A stretch of DNA of 23,597 nucleotides from an uncultured bacterium (GTDB lineage: Bacteria > Patescibacteriota > Minisyncoccia > Phycocordibacterales > UBA9973): positions 1 through 23,597 of the forward strand of contig CALAYS010000070.1 of assembly GCA_937895515.1 (NCBI GenBank), in the 5' to 3' direction. The notes beneath the pieces are model-generated. The model did not search any database and was not told the origin of the DNA. It saw only the letters and a program-made list of their open reading frames with translations. A program made the translations under genes and the position numbers. Numbering within the stretch: the stretch's first letter is position 1; every line of letters begins with the position of its first letter. This document shows positions 1 to 6,554 of the stretch, piece by piece.

Positions 1-1626
1 TATGACAAAATCCATGTCCCAGCTCCAACATTTTGCCCCGAGTGTCGGATGATACAGATTTTACTTTGGCGTAACCAACGATCTTTATATAAAAGAGAAT
101 GTTCTCTAACAGGGGATTCTATAATTTCTATTTATGATAAAGACACTGTTTTTCCTGTTTATAAAACTAGTATTTGGAAATCTGATGATTGGGACCCGTA
201 TTCCTATTCCCAAGAATATAATTTTGATATACCATTTTTTGAACAATTTAAAAATCTTTTAAATAAAGTTCCTAGAATTGCAATTACTCATATTGGGTCT
301 GTTATTAATTCTGATTATTCTAATATAGTTTTTGATTCAAAAAATATTTATTTATCATCATCAATCTTAAATTCTGAAGATGTTATGTATTCTAGCAATA
401 TCGATTATTCTAAATTTATTATTGATTCTGATAATGCTTTAAAATCCGAAGATTGTTTTGAAATCTTAAACTCTGAACAGTGTTTTAACTGTACTTATGT
501 TTTTGATTCTAGATCTTGTATAGATTCTGATTATTTATATGACTGTGTTAATTGTCAAAATTGTCTTTTGTGTACAAATCAAAGAAATAAAAATTATATG
601 ATAAATAATGTTCAATATTCAAAAGAAGATTATTTTAATATTCGTAATCAAATAAATTTTAGTTCTTTTAGTGAAAGAAATGATTTATTTTCACAATTTA
701 AAAATTTAAAAGAAAAATCAATTCATAAATATAATCGTAATCGAGCTTGTAACAATGTAATAGGGGAAACAACAGAAAATTCAACAAATTGTAACAATGT
801 ATTTTTAACTTATGATTCAGAAAATATTGAAAACGCTATTAGAGTAGTTAAGTCTAAAGACTGTAAAGATGTTTATGGTATTGGCCCAGATGGAAGCCTT
901 TTGTATCAAGATTTAACTTGTAGTTTAGGTACGGTTAATACTCAATTTAGTATCAATATTAGTGGTTCTTATAATATTTTATATTCTGTTTATTGTTCTA
1001 ATTCTCATGATTTATTTGGTTGTATTGGTTTAAAAAATGCACAATATTGTATTTTTAATAAACAATACGAAAAAGCTGAATACGAAGAATTATTAAATAA
1101 AATAAAAGATCATATGTTAAAAGTCCCATACATAGATTCTTTATGTAGAATTTATAAATTCGGAGATTTTTTTCCTTTTGAAATGAGTCCTTTTAAATAT
1201 AATGAAACTGTTGCAATTGATTACAGATTAATTACAAAAGAAGACGCTCTTTTAAAAGGCTATGGTTGGAAAGATAGAGAAAAAAATTTATATTCTTCAA
1301 CTATTTTATCAAATGATTTACCAGACTTTGAATATCCAGATCAAATCGAATCTAATATAATCTTATGTGGTGGTAATACATTGCTTTGTTCATCTAGCTA
1401 TCGTATTACTCAGGACGAATTAATTTTTTATAAAAAACATAATTTACCAATTCCTAGATTTTGCCCAATGTGTCGCGTATATAATAGATTTATATTGCAG
1501 TATCCTTATAAACTTTATACTCGATCTTGTATGAATAATTGTGGCCGAACATTTGAAACAACCTATGCGCCTGATAGACCAGAAATAGTCTACTGTGAAT
1601 CCTGTTACCAACAAGAAGTAATATAA
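1..1626 (+). CDS. CPR-type zinc-ribbon / strand-repeat protein, 5' end missing
   Basis: The reading frame is open from the first base, and the first in-frame ATG at 49 lies inside the conserved region: just upstream are the codons for FCPECR, a zinc-ribbon knuckle. The gene is therefore cut by the window edge rather than starting at 49. The C-terminus has a matching knuckle (FCPMCR), then CMNNC and CESC, so zinc-binding clusters sit at both ends. Between them lie repeating short strands rich in Asn, Ser, Asp and Cys, for example NSEDVMYSSN and CVNCQNCLLCTNQRNK, suggesting a beta-solenoid. The segments NQRNKNYMINNVQYSKEDY and KNAQYCIFNKQYEKAEYEE look like two copies of one module. I recognise this as a recurrent uncharacterised CPR family, not a named enzyme. 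No function is assigned. Confidence 0.8.
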   Translation, partial: YDKIHVPAPTFCPECRMIQILLWRNQRSLYKRECSLTGDSIISIYDKDTVFPVYKTSIWKSDDWDPYSYSQEYNFDIPFFEQFKNLLNKVPRIAITHIGSVINSDYSNIVFDSKNIYLSSSILNSEDVMYSSNIDYSKFIIDSDNALKSEDCFEILNSEQCFNCTYVFDSRSCIDSDYLYDCVNCQNCLLCTNQRNKNYMINNVQYSKEDYFNIRNQINFSSFSERNDLFSQFKNLKEKSIHKYNRNRACNNVIGETTENSTNCNNVFLTYDSENIENAIRVVKSKDCKDVYGIGPDGSLLYQDLTCSLGTVNTQFSINISGSYNILYSVYCSNSHDLFGCIGLKNAQYCIFNKQYEKAEYEELLNKIKDHMLKVPYIDSLCRIYKFGDFFPFEMSPFKYNETVAIDYRLITKEDALLKGYGWKDREKNLYSSTILSNDLPDFEYPDQIESNIILCGGNTLLCSSSYRITQDELIFYKKHNLPIPRFCPMCRVYNRFILQYPYKLYTRSCMNNCGRTFETTYAPDRPEIVYCESCYQQEVI

Positions 1627-1629
1627 ATA

Positions 1630-1664
1630 AAATCCCTGTATTTAACCCAAAATAGGGGTTTTGT
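1630..1664 (+). terminator. Probable intrinsic terminator after the zinc-ribbon gene
   Basis: AAATCCCT (1630-1637) pairs with AGGGGTTT (1654-1661), giving 8 pairs including one T-G, followed by a short T run. It sits directly after the stop codon and before the rluA promoter. The T tract is short, so confidence is moderate. Confidence 0.5.
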
Positions 1665-1693
1665 CAAAGTTATGAAAAGTGGATATTTTAGTG

Positions 1694-1699
1694 TATTAT
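1694..1699 (+). promoter_or_regulatory. -10 box of the rluA operon, leaderless geometry
   Basis: TATTAT ends six bases before the ATG at 1706, so transcription would begin at or within a base or so of the start codon. No good -35 box is seen at the usual distance. The same six-base spacing recurs at eight other genes in the window. Confidence 0.5.
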
Positions 1700-1705
1700 T
1701 TAAAT

Positions 1706-2461
1706 ATGTTTAAACTTTCTGATCTCACAATTTACGAAGATGATGATATTTTAGTAATCAATAAACCAGCCGGATTAACTGTCCATCCCGATGGTAAAAA
1801 TGATTTTGATACTTTATCTGAAATGATTTTACAAGAAAAACCCGAAATGAAATTTGTCGGTGAGCCCCTAACTGTTGAATCAGGGGAAATTGTAATGCGT
1901 CCGGGGATAGTTCATCGTCTTGACCGCGACACTAGCGGGGTAATGGTTTTGGCTAAAAACCAAGATGCTTATATAAATCTTAAATCACAATTTCATGACC
2001 ATAAAATAAAAAAACATTATGTTGGTCTTGTTTTTGGAAGCTTTCGTCATGTTCGAGGTAAGATTGAAGAACCAATTGGCCGGTCTAATCAAGACATTCG
2101 TAAATGGGCAGCGGGGGTCCATGCTCGTGGTGAAAAAAGAGAATCTTTAACTTTATATACCGTAGCTGGTGATGGTAAAGTCGTGGGTCCTGATGGGCAA
2201 AACTATAGCATCTCTTTAGTTGATATTTATCCGCAAACTGGCAGAACTCACCAAATCCGTGTCCACATGCAATATATCCAGCATCCAATAATTGGAGACT
2301 CTTTATACGCCCCATATATTCCAGAAATTCTCGGTCTTAAAAGGCAAGCACTTCACGCATACGAAATAACATTTAATCATCCTAAGACTGGAAAAAGCGT
2401 AAGCTTTAAAGCCGAAATAGCTGATGACATTCAAAAAGCAATTAATGAATTAAATTTATAG
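1706..2461 (+). CDS. RluA-family RNA pseudouridine synthase
   Basis: Converts specific uridines in rRNA or tRNA to pseudouridine. The family signature GIVHRLDRDTSGVMVLAKN is intact and contains the catalytic Asp of HRLDRDTSG. The N-terminal LVINKPAGLTVHP and the later QTGRTHQIRVHM are also classic RluA-family blocks. The protein begins almost at the catalytic domain, so the N-terminal S4 RNA-binding domain of RluC/RluD is absent. I chose ATG 1706 over the in-frame GTG at 1679 because the latter would place the -10 box TATTAT inside the coding region and add nine residues with no family counterpart. First gene of a five-gene operon; tmk follows after 15 bases. Substrate position cannot be told from sequence. 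Confidence 0.9.
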   Translation: MFKLSDLTIYEDDDILVINKPAGLTVHPDGKNDFDTLSEMILQEKPEMKFVGEPLTVESGEIVMRPGIVHRLDRDTSGVMVLAKNQDAYINLKSQFHDHKIKKHYVGLVFGSFRHVRGKIEEPIGRSNQDIRKWAAGVHARGEKRESLTLYTVAGDGKVVGPDGQNYSISLVDIYPQTGRTHQIRVHMQYIQHPIIGDSLYAPYIPEILGLKRQALHAYEITFNHPKTGKSVSFKAEIADDIQKAINELNL

Positions 2462-2476
2462 GGTTTAATATTTTTT

Positions 2477-3175
2477 ATGAAAAAAACAAAAGGTAAATTA
2501 ATTGTTATTGATGGTACTGATGGATCTGGTAAATCAACTCAAATCGAACTTTTAGCTACACGGCTTAAAAAAGAAGGCTATAAAATAAAAGTTGTTGATT
2601 TCCCAGAATATTATAATAATTTCTTTGGTAAATTTATTGGGCACTGTTTATCTGAACAATATTATAACTTTTTAAAAGTTCATCCTAAAATTGCATCAGT
2701 TCTTTATGCCGCAGACCGGTTTGAATCATCAGGGGATATTCGTAAACATTTAGAATCTGGCTATATTGTACTAGCTAACCGTTATGTTAGTGCTAATCAA
2801 ATCCACCAAGGTGGTAAAATATCTAACGCTAAAAAAAGAGAAGATTATTTAGAATGGCTCGATGAGATGGAATATAAAGTTTTTAAAATCCCGCGTCCAG
2901 ACATTGTGCTGTATCTTAGTTTACCAATTAAGAATATTTTAGAATTAATCGACGAGCGTAATCGCAAAACAAAAAGATCTTATTTAAAAAATAAAAAAGA
3001 TGTCCATGAATCCGATAAAGACTTTTTAATAAATTCTCGCAAAAGCGCAATGTGGTTAGCTACTAAATTAAAAAACTTTATTAAAATCGATTGTGCCGTT
3101 AAAAATACCATCCGCACCCGCGAAGACATTCACGAAGAAGTCTACAATAATATTAAAAAAATTATTAAGAAATAG
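2477..3175 (+). CDS. tmk: Thymidylate kinase (dTMP kinase)
   Basis: Phosphorylates dTMP to dTDP with ATP, the step before dTTP. The P-loop is GTDGSGKST near residues 13-21, preceded by the strand LIVID. DRFESS and NRYVSANQIHQG match the conserved DR[YF] and thymidine-binding region, and an Arg/Lys-rich lid (RNRKTKRSY) follows. Length (232 aa) is usual. Fifteen bases separate it from rluA and only one base from the caspase-like gene downstream, so it is operonic. It shares this operon with dUTPase, which makes dUMP for dTMP synthesis, and a DNPH1-like hydrolase. No Shine-Dalgarno sequence is visible. Confidence 0.92.
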   Translation: MKKTKGKLIVIDGTDGSGKSTQIELLATRLKKEGYKIKVVDFPEYYNNFFGKFIGHCLSEQYYNFLKVHPKIASVLYAADRFESSGDIRKHLESGYIVLANRYVSANQIHQGGKISNAKKREDYLEWLDEMEYKVFKIPRPDIVLYLSLPIKNILELIDERNRKTKRSYLKNKKDVHESDKDFLINSRKSAMWLATKLKNFIKIDCAVKNTIRTREDIHEEVYNNIKKIIKK

Positions 3176-3176
3176 T

Positions 3177-4766
3177 ATGGACGGTAAAATCCCAAGCATT
3201 AATAAAGAAAACAAAATTAAACCAGAAGAAAAAAATGGTAATCTTGAAGATTTTTCAAAAATTCAAGAATCTCTAGCTTGGCTGATTAGTAACTTAGGAA
3301 ATTTTAAAACTGTAGGCCTTTCTGATATTGAAGACCCGCTTGAGATGATTAATAAACATGTAAATAATTTTACGAGTGTTGATAAAGAAAGTTTTGATTT
3401 ACTATTGCAAGACCCATTAAAAAGAATGCTTACTATAGAGAATTTAAATAGAGTTATGGCTGTATCGAATGATCTAATAATTTCTTGTGATGATTCTTTA
3501 GAAAAAGTTTTTGAAATACAAAGAGCTGTTAAAAAAGTTTTTAATAAAACGTACACTAATTTTTTAGAATTCCCAGAGAATTATGATATTGAAAAAAATA
3601 TAGTTGAAGGCGGAAATAATATAAATGATAGGCACCGAGCATCAATTATTTTATTTGACTTTTTTTCAGCTATTGAGTCTGTCGGAAATAATTTAAATGA
3701 GCTTTCTTTAGTTGAAAAAGTATTAAATTATAAAGAGAATAGACTAATTATGTTTTTTAAGAACTATAATACTGGGGTTTATTCCAAAGGACTATTTTCT
3801 CTTTTATATAATTACGGTCAAGATGCTACTATCTTAGAAATAGATAAATTTTTAGATTCGATAGCTCAAAATGTTTCTCTTGATATGGATTGTGATAATT
3901 TTATAAAAAATGTTTTAAACAGGAATAGTCCACTTTTTAGTATTGGTAAGATAGAGAAAAGGTTGTATAAAAATCTAAATGAATATTTTAAAATAAGATA
4001 TGGAATAGAACAGAAAAATTTTGCAGAATCATTAAACTATATTAATGGTTTGGCTAAAAAGATCAGACAAATGGATGAAATTGAATTCGATTGTCCTGGA
4101 GGAGTAAAGTTATTAAATGAAAAATACAATATTTGTGAATTTGAACGTTACCCTAAAGAAGTACTTATAGAACAAATTAACAATGAAGATGACCAAAAAC
4201 CATATGGACTTATTATTTTCCCAAGGTCTGATTATAATGGTGCATTTTATAATTTTAAAGATTCTATTAAAAATATATATAACGAAACAAGAGATAATCA
4301 TTTAGTTAAAATCTTTGAAGCCTCAAGTAAGATTGATGTTGCTCGTATTCTAATTGATTGCAATAAAAGATATGGATTAAAGAATAAAATTTCTTATCTA
4401 ATTATAGGTGGTCATGGTACAGCAGAATCACTTGATCTTGGAAGCCAAGAAGCATTGTTATTTAAAGATAAAAACAAAAAAATAGTTGATAAAAATGATT
4501 TTGAAGGTGAGGGTGTAAAAAAAGTAAAAGAATTTTTTGTAGAAAAACCAGCTATCACTCTTATTTCTTGTAGTACTGGAGCTGATGAAGGACTTATTGA
4601 TTCTATTTCGCAGCAATATAATGCAGAAGTAGTTGCTCCTAAAATACCTACCTCAGTTGAAGATATGCATGTAAAATATGATGAAGAAGGAAAACCTCAT
4701 TTTAATGTTACATGGAGTAATAATGAAGCGAATAGTTTATATGTTTCAGGTAATAAAATTAATTAA
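3177..4766 (+). CDS. Caspase-like (clan CD cysteine peptidase fold) protein
   Basis: 529 aa starting at ATG 3177, one base after the tmk stop; an upstream in-frame ATG at 3093 would overlap tmk by 83 bases and is rejected. The first ~330 residues are mostly helical, charged and unrecognised. The C-terminal ~170 residues look like a caspase-type domain: a hydrophobic strand ending in IIGGHG with the putative catalytic His at residue 413, then a hydrophobic strand ending in LISCSTG with the putative catalytic Cys at residue 465. The spacing and the following GADEGLIDSISQQY resemble DUF4347/C80-like members of clan CD. There is no signal peptide or membrane segment, so it is probably cytosolic. 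It lies in a nucleotide-metabolism operon. The function is unknown; peptidase activity is inferred from motifs only. Confidence 0.6.
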   Translation: MDGKIPSINKENKIKPEEKNGNLEDFSKIQESLAWLISNLGNFKTVGLSDIEDPLEMINKHVNNFTSVDKESFDLLLQDPLKRMLTIENLNRVMAVSNDLIISCDDSLEKVFEIQRAVKKVFNKTYTNFLEFPENYDIEKNIVEGGNNINDRHRASIILFDFFSAIESVGNNLNELSLVEKVLNYKENRLIMFFKNYNTGVYSKGLFSLLYNYGQDATILEIDKFLDSIAQNVSLDMDCDNFIKNVLNRNSPLFSIGKIEKRLYKNLNEYFKIRYGIEQKNFAESLNYINGLAKKIRQMDEIEFDCPGGVKLLNEKYNICEFERYPKEVLIEQINNEDDQKPYGLIIFPRSDYNGAFYNFKDSIKNIYNETRDNHLVKIFEASSKIDVARILIDCNKRYGLKNKISYLIIGGHGTAESLDLGSQEALLFKDKNKKIVDKNDFEGEGVKKVKEFFVEKPAITLISCSTGADEGLIDSISQQYNAEVVAPKIPTSVEDMHVKYDEEGKPHFNVTWSNNEANSLYVSGNKIN

Positions 4767-4774
4767 TAAATAAT

Positions 4775-5188
4775 ATGAAGAAAATATATTTTGCAGGTTC
4801 TATACGGGGTGGGCGAGATGATAAAGATTTATACGCTGAAATTATTGAAAAATTAAAAAAATATGGAGAAGTTTTAACTGAACATTTAGGAGATAAAACA
4901 TTGTCTGTAATGGGTGAATATGTTAAAAAAAGTGATTTTATTTATAACCGTGATATAGAATGGTTAAAAACAGCTGATATTGTTATATCCGAAGTTACTA
5001 ATCCTTCTTTAGGTGTTGGTTATGAATTAGCTTATGCTGAAAAACTAAATATTCCAGTTGTCTGTCTTTATCGACCAAGTGCTGATAAAAAGCTTTCGGC
5101 AATGATTGAAGGTAATAAAAACTTTAATGTTTTTGAATACCAAAAAGTTCAGGATCTAGACGAATTTTTTATTAAAATTTTTAATTAA
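4775..5188 (+). CDS. 2'-deoxynucleoside 5'-phosphate N-hydrolase, DNPH1/RCL-like
   Basis: Expected to cleave the glycosidic bond of deoxynucleoside monophosphates, releasing the base and deoxyribose 5-phosphate. It starts with YFAGSIRGGRDDKDLY and contains VLTEHLGD, DIEWLKTADIVISEVTNPS, LGVGYELAYA and LSAMIEGN, all strikingly like animal DNPH1 (RCL). The Glu of GYEL is the expected nucleophile. 137 aa is close to the family's usual length. Gaps of 8 and 7 bases to its neighbours put it in one transcript with tmk and dut. Alternative: a nucleoside 2-deoxyribosyltransferase, the parent superfamily, but the GSIRGGR block favours DNPH1. Confidence 0.82.
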   Translation: MKKIYFAGSIRGGRDDKDLYAEIIEKLKKYGEVLTEHLGDKTLSVMGEYVKKSDFIYNRDIEWLKTADIVISEVTNPSLGVGYELAYAEKLNIPVVCLYRPSADKKLSAMIEGNKNFNVFEYQKVQDLDEFFIKIFN

Positions 5189-5195
5189 TTATTTT

Positions 5196-5618
5196 ATGCA
5201 AATAAAGATTAAGAAATTAAAAGATGATGTAAAGTTACCTAACTATGCTAAGCCGGGGGATGTGGGTATGGATTTATATTCCATGGAAACAGTAACAATT
5301 AATCCCAAAGAGCAATATCGTTTTTGGCATGGGTTTGCTATGGAATTTGATAATGGTTATGCCGCAATAGTAAAAGATAAAAGCAGTATTTCAAATTCGG
5401 GTTTACATACTATGGGTGGGGTTTTTGATGCTGGGTATCGGGGTGAATACAATACACTGTTAATTAATTTATCTGATGTCCCATACACAGTAGAAGCTGG
5501 GGATAAAGTCAGCCAGCTTATAATTTACCCTGTAGCCATTGCTAATCTTGAAGTTGTAGATAATTTAAGTGACTCGGACCGTGGTAGTGGTGCATTTGGT
5601 AGTACTGGACGTAGTTAG
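5196..5618 (+). CDS. dut: dUTP diphosphatase (dUTPase), trimeric type
   Basis: Hydrolyses dUTP to dUMP and pyrophosphate, keeping uracil out of DNA and supplying the precursor of dTMP. Motif 1 is KPGDVGMDLYS, motif 2 KDKSSIS, motif 3 GVFDAGYRGEYN (with the catalytic Asp), motif 4 GDKVSQLIIYP and motif 5 RGSGAFGSTG, all in the usual order. Motif 2 has Lys where many dUTPases have Arg. 140 aa is normal for a trimeric enzyme. Last gene of the rluA operon; a separate promoter follows at 5622. Confidence 0.92.
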   Translation: MQIKIKKLKDDVKLPNYAKPGDVGMDLYSMETVTINPKEQYRFWHGFAMEFDNGYAAIVKDKSSISNSGLHTMGGVFDAGYRGEYNTLLINLSDVPYTVEAGDKVSQLIIYPVAIANLEVVDNLSDSDRGSGAFGSTGRS

Positions 5619-5621
5619 ATA

Positions 5622-5630
5622 TGGTATAAT
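5622..5630 (+). promoter_or_regulatory. Extended -10 promoter of the secreted-protein gene
   Basis: TGG-TATAAT starts directly after the dut stop. Unlike other promoters here it is not six bases from the ATG: a leader of roughly 30 bases precedes ATG 5666, without a Shine-Dalgarno sequence. Confidence 0.6.
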
Positions 5631-5665
5631 AGATCTATTACAAGATAGTTGTATTTAATTAAATT

Positions 5666-6217
5666 ATGAAAAAAGTATTAACAATAACTTTGATTGCGGT
5701 GTTTGCTTATGTTCCAGTTTTTGCTGAAACAACAAATATGCCTGAAAATCAAAATTCAGGACAAAACCAAGAATCAATGATACGTCAAAAGCGTGAAGCT
5801 GAAGCAAAATTAAGAGAAGCGGGTAAAGAAGTTAAAAAAGAATTAAAAGAAGCTAAAAAAGAAACTCGTTTATCAGAAAAAGCTCTTGATACTATTTGTG
5901 CTCAAACTGCAGTTGGTAACCGCGAAACAGCTTTGATTACTGCACTTGATACATTTTCAGCTTCTGCAAAATCAGCGTTAGAAGCTCGCAAGACTGGGCT
6001 TGTTTCAGCTTGGGGAATAGCTGTTGCTAAAGATCGTCAAACAGCTCGCAAATCAGCAGATTCTACATATAAATCAAGTATGAAATCAGCTAATGAAATA
6101 CTACGCAGTGCTCGCAAGACTGCTTGGTCTACATTTAATACTGAAATCAAAAAATGTTCTGGTGCAGAGATATACACTGAACAAGCTCCAATGTCTACAG
6201 ATTCAATAAACCTTTAA
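5666..6217 (+). CDS. Secreted Ala/Lys-rich helical protein of unknown function
   Basis: A clear Sec signal peptide occupies residues 1-20 (MKK, hydrophobic core, VFA cleavage site before ETT). After it comes a charged coiled-coil stretch (REAEAKLREAGKEVKKELKE region) and then Ala/Ser/Lys-rich helices. Two Cys residues, in TICAQ and KKCSGA, flank the helical core and could form a disulfide. Single-gene unit with its own promoter and a strong terminator. Proteins of this style recur in CPR genomes without known function. An extracytoplasmic structural or envelope role is only a guess. Confidence 0.75.
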   Translation: MKKVLTITLIAVFAYVPVFAETTNMPENQNSGQNQESMIRQKREAEAKLREAGKEVKKELKEAKKETRLSEKALDTICAQTAVGNRETALITALDTFSASAKSALEARKTGLVSAWGIAVAKDRQTARKSADSTYKSSMKSANEILRSARKTAWSTFNTEIKKCSGAEIYTEQAPMSTDSINL

Positions 6218-6228
6218 AATCAAATTAC

Positions 6229-6256
6229 AAAAATACCCCATTTATGGGGTATTTTT
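6229..6256 (+). terminator. Strong, probably bidirectional intrinsic terminator
   Basis: A perfect 13-bp inverted repeat: AAAAATACCCCAT (6229-6241) and ATGGGGTATTTTT (6244-6256), with A and T flanks on either side. It separates the secreted-protein gene from the ileS leader promoter. Confidence 0.88.
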
Positions 6257-6261
6257 GTTTG

Positions 6262-6290
6262 TTTACATATGTTTATAAATAATGTAATAT
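6262..6290 (+). promoter_or_regulatory. Promoter of the ileS T-box leader
   Basis: -35 TTTACA (6262-6267), 17-base spacer, -10 TAATAT (6285-6290). The expected start near 6297 is just upstream of the first leader hairpin. It is one of the few promoters in the window with a recognisable -35 and a long leader. Confidence 0.75.
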
Positions 6291-6296
6291 AGTTAT

Positions 6297-6516
6297 ATAA
6301 GCAACAGGGTCTATCAAACCCTATCCGCCAGCTAGCGGATAAAGCTTTGGGAAGAAAGTCCGCCTTTGTTAAAACTACGGCGTGATAAATAGAACCCAGT
6401 AAATGAGAAGTAATTAAGGTGGTACCACGCGTTGACTCGACGAAGCTTTATGCATAGTCGGTGGAAGCTCGTCCTTATATAACAATTTATTTTGTTGTAT
6501 ATGGACGAGTTTTTTA
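6297..6516 (+). promoter_or_regulatory. T-box riboswitch controlling ileS (compact Stem I)
   Basis: The T-box core AAGG-TGGTACC-ACG lies at 6416-6429. Its TGGT can pair with the ACCA end of uncharged tRNA-Ile. Antiterminator: AAGG (6416-6419) with CCTT (6473-6476) and ACG (6427-6429) with CGT (6470-6472), enclosing the usual seven-base bulge. This overlaps the 5' arm of the terminator, so the two folds exclude each other. The first hairpin, AGGGT-CTATCAA-ACCCT (6306-6322), displays ATC, an Ile codon, in its terminal loop. A second hairpin, ATCCGC...GCGGAT (6323-6340), follows. There is no room for a canonical long Stem I, so this resembles the ultrashort Stem I class known from actinobacterial ileS, but with a transcription terminator. 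The codon assignment is inference; the T-box core is unmistakable. Confidence 0.85.
6468..6515 (+). terminator. Regulated terminator of the ileS T-box
   Basis: CTCGTCC (6468-6474) pairs with GGACGAG (6503-6509); inside it TATATAACAA pairs with TTGTTGTATA (one G-T). Six T follow at 6510-6515. Uncharged tRNA-Ile would favour the antiterminator and let transcription reach ileS. Confidence 0.88.
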
Positions 6517-6554
6517 TTTATTAATTAAAGATTAATTTTTTATTTATAATACAT

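Noticed and set aside
3093..3176. Upstream ATG start for the caspase-like gene
   Set aside because: It would overlap 83 bases of tmk coding sequence; ATG 3177, one base after the tmk stop, matches the operon's spacing.
6346..6364. A GAAGAAAGTCCG string resembling the conserved start of RNase P RNA
   Set aside because: The whole leader is only ~220 bases, the other RNase P conserved regions are absent, and the T-box core plus terminator explain the region.
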